Shown here one piece after another: positions 6,937-11,603 of a stretch of 11,603 bases of DNA. The first letter of the stretch is position 1, and every line of letters starts with the position of its first letter. Origin of the DNA: RGIG8597 sp050872545 (lineage in GTDB: Bacteria > Spirochaetota > GWE2-31-10); NCBI GenBank assembly GCA_050872545.1, contig JBNMHA010000068.1, positions 1-11,603 on the forward strand. The letters run 5' to 3'. The notes beneath the pieces were generated by a model. That model was not told where the DNA came from. It saw only the letters and a list, made by a program, of their open reading frames with translations, and did no database searches. The position numbers were made by a program, and so were the translations under genes.

Positions 6937-6951
6937 ATTCTTATTGCCAAC

Positions 6952-6979
6952 AATATAACATTCTTCTTTGCTGTATCAA
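6952..6979 (-). promoter_or_regulatory. Sigma70-type promoter of phoBR
   Basis: On the minus strand, TTGATA (6979-6974) and TATATT (6957-6952) are separated by 16 bases. Transcription would start near 6945 and give a leader of about 120 bases that includes repeat D. The proposed phoB-facing Pho box lies about 37 bases upstream of the -35 element. Confidence 0.5.
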
Positions 6980-7015
6980 TTAGTTTACTGCGTATACGTA
7001 AAATCAAACCGTAGC

Positions 7016-7037
7016 CTTTTGTTAAATCTGTGTAAAA
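7016..7037 (-). promoter_or_regulatory. Candidate Pho box facing phoB
   Basis: On the minus strand two consecutive 11-mers, TTTTACACAGA (7037-7027) and TTTAACAAAAG (7026-7016), place TTTWAC exactly 11 bases apart, the helical phasing of PhoB/PhoP sites. They match the repeats facing pstS. Two repeats is the minimum for a dimer site, and this would allow autoregulation of phoBR. Confidence 0.5.
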
Positions 7038-7069
7038 TAAGCAATAACAAAAAATCATCATAAAAACCG

Positions 7070-7102
7070 CTTAACTTAAATTTAACCTAAATTTTACAAA
7101 CG
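7070..7102 (+). promoter_or_regulatory. Candidate Pho box upstream of pstS (three 11-bp direct repeats)
   Basis: Three adjacent 11-mers, CTTAACTTAAA (7070), TTTAACCTAAA (7081) and TTTTACAAACG (7092), keep the TTWAC core in exact 11-base register (7071, 7082, 7093). This matches the architecture of PhoP/PhoB boxes, in which TT(A/C/T)A(A/C)-type hexamers repeat every 11 bp. Possible -10 elements are TAGTCT (7111-7116), at the spacing of a PhoB-activated promoter, or TAACTT (7131-7136) with TTGTAG (7108-7113). Neither is strong, as expected for an activator-dependent promoter. Confidence 0.65.
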
Positions 7103-7203
7103 CAGCGTTGTAGTCTTTACACAACAGTTTTAACTTACGCCACGAAATCACAACCTGAATACTTGATTTCACAAAAATCTTTATTACTTAACAGGAGTAA
7201 AAC

Positions 7204-8082
7204 ATGAAAGCCAGAAAATTTTTAACAATCTTATTAGTCGCAGTGCTTGCACTAACAACCGTATCAACAGCGACAGCACGCAAAAAAAACACTTGGAAAC
7301 CGAAATCCGAAATAAACGTAATGTCCCGTGAAGAAGGTTCCGGAACAAGAGGCGCGTTTGTGGAACTTACAGGTGTTGAACAAAAAAACGAGAAAGGTCA
7401 GAAAGTCGATATGACTACAGAAGAAGCCGGAATTACGAACAACACATCGGTAATGATTACAGGCGTAAACACAAATACTTACGCAATCGGATATATCTCA
7501 CTCGGTTCGCTGAATGATTCAGTAAAAGCGTTAAATATCGAAAATGTTCCGGCAACATCACAAAATGTAAAAAACGGAACATACAAACTTTCACGCCCTT
7601 TTAACATTGCAGTAAAAGAAAATATCAGCTTTGCAGCACAAGACTTTATTAACTTCATAATGAGTGCGCAGGGACAGGCTATCATAGAAAAAAATAATTA
7701 CATCGCAGTAAGTCAGGGACAAACATTTACATCAAATATGCCGGCAGGAAAAATAGTAATAGCCGGTTCTTCATCAGTTTCTCCGGTAATGGAAAAATTG
7801 AAAGAAGCGTATCAGGAAATAAATGTAAATGTGCAGATTGACATACAAACAAATGACAGTTCTACAGGAATTTCAGTGGCAGCAGAAGGTATATGCGATA
7901 TTGGAATGGCATCAAGAAACCTTAAAGCTTCCGAACTGGAAAAAGGTCTGTCCCCATTAACAATAGCACTCGACGGAATTGCAGTGATTGTAAACAACGT
8001 CAATCCTTTAAATAATTTAAGCATTGAAGATGTCAGAAAAATCTACACCGGTGAAATCTTATATTGGAAGGATTTAAAATGA
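7204..8082 (+). CDS. pstS: Phosphate-binding protein PstS, apparently circularly permuted
   Basis: The product is 292 residues with an AGGAG site at 7193-7197. A Sec signal peptide (basic MKARK, hydrophobic 7-20, STATA at 21-25) would be cut after A25; there is no lipobox cysteine, so the protein is predicted to be periplasmic and soluble. The phosphate-binding signatures are all present but in swapped order. Residues 38-49 (NVMSREEGSGTR), 93-102 (YAIGYISLGS), 122-134 (VKNGTYKLSRPF) and 147-165 normally form the second half of PstS. Residues 184-196 (IVIAGSSSVSPVM), 218-222 (DSSTG), 231-238 (CDIGMASR), 255-265 (ALDGIAVIVNN) and 278-290 (RKIYTGEILYWKD) normally form the first half. The protein stops where the usual linker to SREEGSGTR would follow. 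It is the first gene of the pst operon; its TGA overlaps the pstC ATG. Confidence 0.88.
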   Translation: MKARKFLTILLVAVLALTTVSTATARKKNTWKPKSEINVMSREEGSGTRGAFVELTGVEQKNEKGQKVDMTTEEAGITNNTSVMITGVNTNTYAIGYISLGSLNDSVKALNIENVPATSQNVKNGTYKLSRPFNIAVKENISFAAQDFINFIMSAQGQAIIEKNNYIAVSQGQTFTSNMPAGKIVIAGSSSVSPVMEKLKEAYQEINVNVQIDIQTNDSSTGISVAAEGICDIGMASRNLKASELEKGLSPLTIALDGIAVIVNNVNPLNNLSIEDVRKIYTGEILYWKDLK

Positions 8083-9044
8083 AACAAGATAAGCTCCTTA
8101 GGGAAAATGAAAGCAGTTGTGCTCTCTATTCAGCGCAGGAGCTTACTTGCTGCGGGAAAAACTCCTCTTCTCGCAGCAAGTTTTTATCCAAAGCTGAAAT
8201 TAAAGAAAAAGCAGCACAAATATTTTTTCTGGCAGCTGCATGTATTTCGATACTGGCAGTAGCATTAATATGTATTTTTTTGTTTGCAAACGGACTTCCT
8301 GCAATGAAGGAAATAGGAATAACCGATTTTCTTTTCGGTAAAAAGTGGAAGCCGGGAATAGGCGTTTACGGAATATTTCCAATGATACTCGGAAGCATTT
8401 ACGTTACTGCCGGTGCGATAATTACCGGCGTGCCTGCCGGACTTCTTACAGCTGTTTTCTTAGTGAAATTCTGCCCTAAAAAATTATACAAAATACTCAA
8501 ACCGACAATCGACCTAATGGCTGGCATTCCGTCTGTAGTTTACGGTTTCTGGGGAATGGTAGTGCTTGTACCGTTTGTCAGAGATGTTTTCGGTGGCAAC
8601 GGAAGCAGCATACTTACCGCATCGATTCTGTTGGGAATAATGATTTTGCCTACAATCATAAGCGTGTGCGAATCATCGATAAGAGCTGTTCCGCAAAGTT
8701 ACTACGAGGGCGCATTGGCATTAGGCGCAACAAAAGAACAAAGCACATTTTTTGTTGTACTGCCGGCTGCAAAATCCGGAATAACTGCCGGAATAATACT
8801 CGGAGTAGGCAGGGCAATCGGTGAAACTATGGCGGTAATAATGGTAGCCGGCAATCAAGCCAGAATGCCAAACGGCATACTGAAAGGTATCAGAACATTA
8901 ACCGCAAATATCGTCATAGAAATGGGATACGCTGCCGACCTACACCGAGAAGCATTAATCGCTACCGGAGTAGTTTTGTTCATCTTTATAATGATAATCA
9001 ACTTATTGTTTTCCGTTATGAAATCAAAAAGGAATACACAATGA
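8079..9044 (+). CDS. pstC: Phosphate ABC transporter permease PstC
   Basis: The product is 321 residues from the ATG at 8079, which overlaps the pstS stop (ATGA). GGAAGGA at 8065-8071 is well placed for it; a TTG at 8064 lies upstream in frame but has no better signal. It is an integral inner-membrane subunit with about six helices, the first at about 47-70. The permease EAA loop that contacts PstB is at about 208-235 (YYEGALALGATKEQ through LPAAKSGI), followed by the PstC-typical GRAIGETMAVIMVAGN. The N-terminal cytoplasmic tail is about 46 residues, longer than usual, and its serine- and cysteine-rich part (12-35) is encoded by two strong DNA palindromes, the second resembling an intrinsic terminator. 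Confidence 0.9.
   Translation: MKQDKLLRENESSCALYSAQELTCCGKNSSSRSKFLSKAEIKEKAAQIFFLAAACISILAVALICIFLFANGLPAMKEIGITDFLFGKKWKPGIGVYGIFPMILGSIYVTAGAIITGVPAGLLTAVFLVKFCPKKLYKILKPTIDLMAGIPSVVYGFWGMVVLVPFVRDVFGGNGSSILTASILLGIMILPTIISVCESSIRAVPQSYYEGALALGATKEQSTFFVVLPAAKSGITAGIILGVGRAIGETMAVIMVAGNQARMPNGILKGIRTLTANIVIEMGYAADLHREALIATGVVLFIFIMIINLLFSVMKSKRNTQ
8090..8145 (+). promoter_or_regulatory. First inverted repeat in the pstC 5' coding region
   Basis: TAAGCTCCT (8090-8098) and AGGAGCTTA (8137-8145) form a perfect 9-bp inverted repeat with a 38-base loop. Its last base is the first base of the next hairpin. AGGAG (8137-8141) can alternatively pair with CTCCT (8162-8166) in the loop of that hairpin, so the two structures could compete. 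Confidence 0.5.
8145..8185 (+). terminator. Intrinsic-terminator-like hairpin inside pstC
   Basis: Left arm 8145-8158 (ACTTGCTGCGGGAA) pairs with right arm 8168-8181 (TTCTCGCAGCAAGT): 14 pairs, of which one is G-U, around a nine-base loop. A T run (8181-8185) follows directly. This is the full layout of a Rho-independent terminator, yet it lies at codons 23-35 of pstC, about 65-100 bases after the pstS stop. It is the expected position for an attenuator that makes pstS transcript more abundant than pstCAB-phoU. Translating ribosomes may disrupt it, adding a possible control layer. Confidence 0.65.
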
Positions 9045-9868
9045 AAAAAAGCAATTTACTTTCAATAATTCTGCGTTTTCTTCTGTATGCAGCAGCATTT
9101 TTCACAGTTGCTGTAATAATTTTTATAATTGCTCATATACTTATAAAAGGACTTCCTCATATAAACAGGAGCCTTTTTGCTTGGGAATACACTTCGGAAA
9201 ATGCATCTGTTGTACCTGCACTGCTGAATACTTTATGTATAACTTTGCTTGCTTTGCTGATAACAGTACCGTTCGGAATATTCGCTGCAATTTATCTTGT
9301 GGAATATGCTAAATCAAGCAATAAATTTGTGAAACTAATCAGAATTACAACAGAGACATTAACAGGTATTCCGTCTATCATTTACGGCTTGTTCGGAATG
9401 CTGTTCTTTGTAACATCGCTGAAATGGGGATACTCAATTATCGCCGGAACACTTACACTCTGCATTATGATTCTGCCGATAATCATCAGAACTACAGAAG
9501 AGGCACTTCTTGCCGTACCTAGTACATACAGTGAAGCTTCGTTTGGACTCGGAGCGGGAAAGCTGCGCACAATATTCAGAATTGTTCTGCCATGTGCGGT
9601 ACCGGGAATTCTTTCCGGCGTAATACTTTCCACCGGGCGAATCGTCGGCGAAACAGCCGCACTGATTTACACCGCCGGAACTGTAGCAAACATCCCATCC
9701 GATATATTTGCGTCGGGCAGAACTCTTTCCGTTCACATGTACATTCTGTCATCTGAAGGGTTGCACATAAATCAAGCCTACGCCACAGCAGTAATTTTGC
9801 TTGTGATAGTTTTGGCTGTCAATGCGCTTTCATCAATGCTGGCGCGAAAAGTTACTTCCGGAGAATAA
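9041..9868 (+). CDS. pstA: Phosphate ABC transporter permease PstA
   Basis: The product is 275 residues, about six membrane helices, first at about 12-34. The ATG overlaps the pstC TGA (ATGA), with AAAAAGGA (9026-9033) as ribosome binding site. The family signatures are ETLTGIPSIIYGLFGM at about 105-120, the EAA loop at about 163-190 (YSEASFGLGAGKLRT through LPCAVPGI), and GRIVGETAALIYTAG at about 199-213. It pairs with PstC to form the phosphate channel. No truncation is visible. Confidence 0.92.
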   Translation: MKKSNLLSIILRFLLYAAAFFTVAVIIFIIAHILIKGLPHINRSLFAWEYTSENASVVPALLNTLCITLLALLITVPFGIFAAIYLVEYAKSSNKFVKLIRITTETLTGIPSIIYGLFGMLFFVTSLKWGYSIIAGTLTLCIMILPIIIRTTEEALLAVPSTYSEASFGLGAGKLRTIFRIVLPCAVPGILSGVILSTGRIVGETAALIYTAGTVANIPSDIFASGRTLSVHMYILSSEGLHINQAYATAVILLVIVLAVNALSSMLARKVTSGE

Positions 9869-9879
9869 GGATAATTACC

Positions 9880-10626
9880 ATGAACAAAATAAATATTAAA
9901 GATTTGAATCTGTACTACGGAGATTTTCAGGCATTAAAAAATATTAACCTTGATATTCCCAACAGAAAAATTACCGCATTTATAGGACCGTCGGGCTGCG
10001 GCAAATCTACTTTGCTGAAGTCATTAAATAGAATGAACGACCTTGTAGACGGCTGCAAAATTACAGGCGAGATTAAGCTGAACAATGAAAATATTTACGA
10101 TATTAACGTGAATACGTTGCGAAAACGTGTCGGAATGGTTTTCCAAAAGCCAAATCCTTTTCCAATGAGCATTTATGACAATATCGCATACGGTCCGCGA
10201 ACTCACGGCATTATGTCCAAATCGTATCTTGATGAAATCGTGGAAAAATCGCTGCGTCAGGCTGCAATATGGGATGAACTGAAAGACCGCCTTAAAAAAA
10301 ATGCGCTTGGATTATCAGGCGGACAGCAGCAGCGGCTTTGTATTGCCAGAGCATTAGCAGTGCAACCGGAAGTTATACTAATGGACGAACCGACATCTGC
10401 GCTCGACCCGATTTCTACGCAAAAAATTGAAGAGCTTGTACAAGAATTGGAGCAGAAATACACAATTGTAATGGTAACTCACAACATGCAGCAGGCTGTG
10501 CGTGTTCCGGAAAAAACAGTGTTCTTTCTGCTTGGAGAAATAGTAGAAGCTGGAAATACCGAGCAGCTGTTTTCATTTCCAAAAGATAAACGTACAGAAG
10601 ATTATATTACAGGGAGATTTGGTTAA
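9880..10626 (+). CDS. pstB: Phosphate ABC transporter ATPase PstB
   Basis: The product is 248 residues, a complete ABC ATPase that drives phosphate import. Walker A is GPSGCGKST (36-44), the Q loop is Q89 in VFQKPNPFP, the signature is LSGGQQQR (145-152), Walker B is VILMDEP with catalytic E170, the D loop is SALD, and the switch histidine is H201 (THNMQQA). VFQKPNPFPMSIYDNIAYGPR and HNMQQAVRV are characteristic of PstB rather than of ABC ATPases generally. The ribosome binding site is GGAG/AAGG at 9860-9870, 11 bases after the pstA stop. Confidence 0.94.
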   Translation: MNKINIKDLNLYYGDFQALKNINLDIPNRKITAFIGPSGCGKSTLLKSLNRMNDLVDGCKITGEIKLNNENIYDINVNTLRKRVGMVFQKPNPFPMSIYDNIAYGPRTHGIMSKSYLDEIVEKSLRQAAIWDELKDRLKKNALGLSGGQQQRLCIARALAVQPEVILMDEPTSALDPISTQKIEELVQELEQKYTIVMVTHNMQQAVRVPEKTVFFLLGEIVEAGNTEQLFSFPKDKRTEDYITGRFG

Positions 10627-10627
10627 A

Positions 10628-11284
10628 ATGCGAAAAAAATTTGATGAACAATTGGAAGAACTGAATCAGGAAATGATTCACATGGGCAATTTTATTGAGC
10701 AGGCAATTGAAAAGGCAGTCGATGTTTTGATTCACAAGGACATTAAAAAAGCTCATGCAATAATAAAATGCGATGATGAAATTGACAGACAGGAAAAGAA
10801 AATTGAAAATCTTTGCCTTCAACTTTTACTGCAGCAGCAACCTGTGGCAAAAGATTTGCGGCTTATTTCCGCGACATTAAAAATGATTACCGATATGGAA
10901 CGTATAGGCGACCACGCTGCCGATATTGCGAAATTAACAATTGAAATAGCCGATAAACCGTACATAAAAAATACAGAACATGTTGAACAAATGGCAAAAG
11001 AAACAATTCTAATGCTTATAAACTGCCTTAAAGCATACGTAACGCGTGATTTGGCTATTGCGGAAGATGTAATAAGACATGATGATAAAGTCGACAGGCT
11101 GTTTTTTATGGTAAAAGAAGATTTAATACAAATGATTCACAAGGACAGCGAATCAGGCGAACAGGCTGCCGATTTATTATTAATTGCAAAATATTTTGAA
11201 CGCATAGGCGATCATGCAACAAACATTGCAGAATGGATAATTTTTTCTATTACAGGCAAACACGAAAAGCTTGAGGAAGCATAG
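10628..11284 (+). CDS. phoU: Phosphate signalling protein PhoU
   Basis: The product is 218 residues from the ATG at 10628. That ATG is chosen over the in-frame TTG at 10619 because AGGGAGA (10611-10617) is correctly spaced only for 10628. It starts one base after the pstB stop. PhoU is a cytoplasmic pair of three-helix bundles that links PstSCAB to PhoR and represses the regulon in high phosphate. Both internal repeats are visible: D89-MERIGDHAADIAK in the first half (about 89-102) and YFERIGDHATNIAE in the second (about 189-202). Their E/DxxxD residues are the metal-cluster ligands known for the family. It is the last gene of the operon, and REP units follow eight bases after its stop. Confidence 0.93.
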   Translation: MRKKFDEQLEELNQEMIHMGNFIEQAIEKAVDVLIHKDIKKAHAIIKCDDEIDRQEKKIENLCLQLLLQQQPVAKDLRLISATLKMITDMERIGDHAADIAKLTIEIADKPYIKNTEHVEQMAKETILMLINCLKAYVTRDLAIAEDVIRHDDKVDRLFFMVKEDLIQMIHKDSESGEQAADLLLIAKYFERIGDHATNIAEWIIFSITGKHEKLEEA

Positions 11285-11291
11285 ATTACTA

Positions 11292-11396
11292 AGGGACAGA
11301 CCCTAATTCTAGTTTGGAATACAAACAAACCGGATAAATACAAAAATAAACTGAGGGACAGACCTATATGCCAAAACGGTATTAAGGTCTGTCCCT
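11292..11396. repeat. REP-like mosaic repeat cluster E1-E2
   Basis: E1 starts with AAGGGACAGACCC (11291-11303) and the palindromic core ATTCTAGTTTGGAAT. After a spacer of about 30 bases, E2 has perfect arms AGGGACAGACC (11354-11364) and GGTCTGTCCCT (11386-11396) around TGCCAAAACGGTATT. The segment is the reverse complement of C2-C3 (4720-4828) in order, spacer and much of its sequence. It starts eight bases after the phoU stop. Confidence 0.88.
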
Positions 11397-11499
11397 TTGT
11401 ATGAAAATCAGCCACATTACTTTGCAACAAATTTTAACATAACGCACGACAATGACAGAAAATAAACTTGAAAATAACAGCAATGTCTACAAGTTTCAC
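11397..11499. other. Non-coding spacer between REP clusters
   Basis: This is AT-rich sequence between two REP groups. I see no reading frame, convincing promoter or terminator here. Confidence 0.5.
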
Positions 11500-11603
11500 A
11501 GTGTCAGACCTTTATTCTATTACGGTATACTAACAAGTCATGCGCATGTGAATACAAAAATAAACTGAGGGACAGACCTATATACCAAAACGGTATTAAG
11601 GTC
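11500..11603. repeat. REP-like mosaic repeat cluster E3-E4, cut by the window edge
   Basis: E3 is a left arm AGTGTCAGACC (11500-11510) with core ATTCTATTACGGTAT but no recognisable right arm. E4 has AGGGACAGACC (11568-11578) and core TACCAAAACGGTATT, and its right arm GGTC runs off the window. The stretch 11552-11603 repeats 11338-11389 directly with only one or two differences, so this looks like a recent tandem copy. Confidence 0.8.

Noticed and set aside
6816..7061. Leftward 81-residue frame upstream of phoB
   Set aside because: It overlaps the phoB start, crosses repeat D and both proposed phoB promoter elements, and has no recognisable protein features.
6826..7203. Riboswitch or small RNA in the phoB-pstS intergenic region
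   Set aside because: Apart from the REP hairpin and the phased Pho-box repeats I see no conserved riboswitch core or terminator pair.
8064..8078. Upstream TTG start for pstC (and TTG at 10619 for phoU, GTG at 518 for the flavin reductase)
   Set aside because: In each case the Shine-Dalgarno sequence is correctly spaced for the downstream ATG and overlaps or abuts the alternative start.
4657..11396. Composite transposon carrying the phosphate genes
   Set aside because: No transposase gene lies inside or at the ends, no target-site duplication is visible, and the same repeats occur beside unrelated genes.
218..11603. CRISPR array from the repeated GGGACAGACC sequences
   Set aside because: Units are palindromic, dispersed between genes, in both orientations and with conserved rather than unique spacers; no cas genes are present.

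Overview
The window is an AT-rich bacterial chromosomal segment with short leaders and strong AGGAG-type ribosome binding sites. The gene content, the REP-like repeats and the form of the phosphate-binding protein best fit a Treponema-like spirochaete. A clostridial host cannot be excluded from sequence alone, and the taxonomic call is an inference.

Left part (1-4650): the first 55 bases are the start of a leftward gene whose 18 visible residues look like a REP-associated tyrosine transposase (RAYT, Y1 family). Next come a flavin reductase-like gene (+), an XRE-type regulator with a two-helix membrane tail (-), and a translationally coupled leftward pair, recJ and a metallo-beta-lactamase-fold hydrolase. 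Right part (4834-11284): a complete phosphate-starvation module. A leftward phoB-phoR two-component pair and a rightward pstS-pstC-pstA-pstB-phoU operon diverge from a shared control region. That region carries 11-bp-phased Pho-box-like repeats on both strands, three facing pstS and two facing phoB.

The gaps are filled by one family of mosaic palindromic repeats. Arms AGGGACAGACC / GGTCTGTCCCT, or the variant arms GTGTCAGACC / GGTCTGACAC, flank a small AT-rich hairpin. They occur at about 218-447, 1091-1342, 4657-4824, 6894-6936 and 11292-11603. They are probably REP/BIME-type elements served by the RAYT at the left edge. Several start 5-12 bases after a stop codon, and near-identical composites in opposite orientation bracket the phosphate module.

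The most unusual features are three. (1) PstS appears circularly permuted: the normally C-terminal SREEGSGTR half precedes the normally N-terminal AGSSSV...LDGIAV half. (2) A strong intrinsic-terminator-like hairpin (14-bp stem plus a T run) lies inside the pstC reading frame, just after the pstS stop. This suggests attenuation that sets PstS above PstCAB. (3) The RAYT/REP system is seen together with its mosaic repeats, including one in the phoB leader.

Expected circuit: PhoR, acting with PstSCAB and PhoU, senses phosphate supply and phosphorylates PhoB. PhoB then binds the phased repeats to activate pst and probably its own operon. PstS delivers phosphate to the PstC/PstA channel powered by PstB, and PhoU signals back to PhoR.
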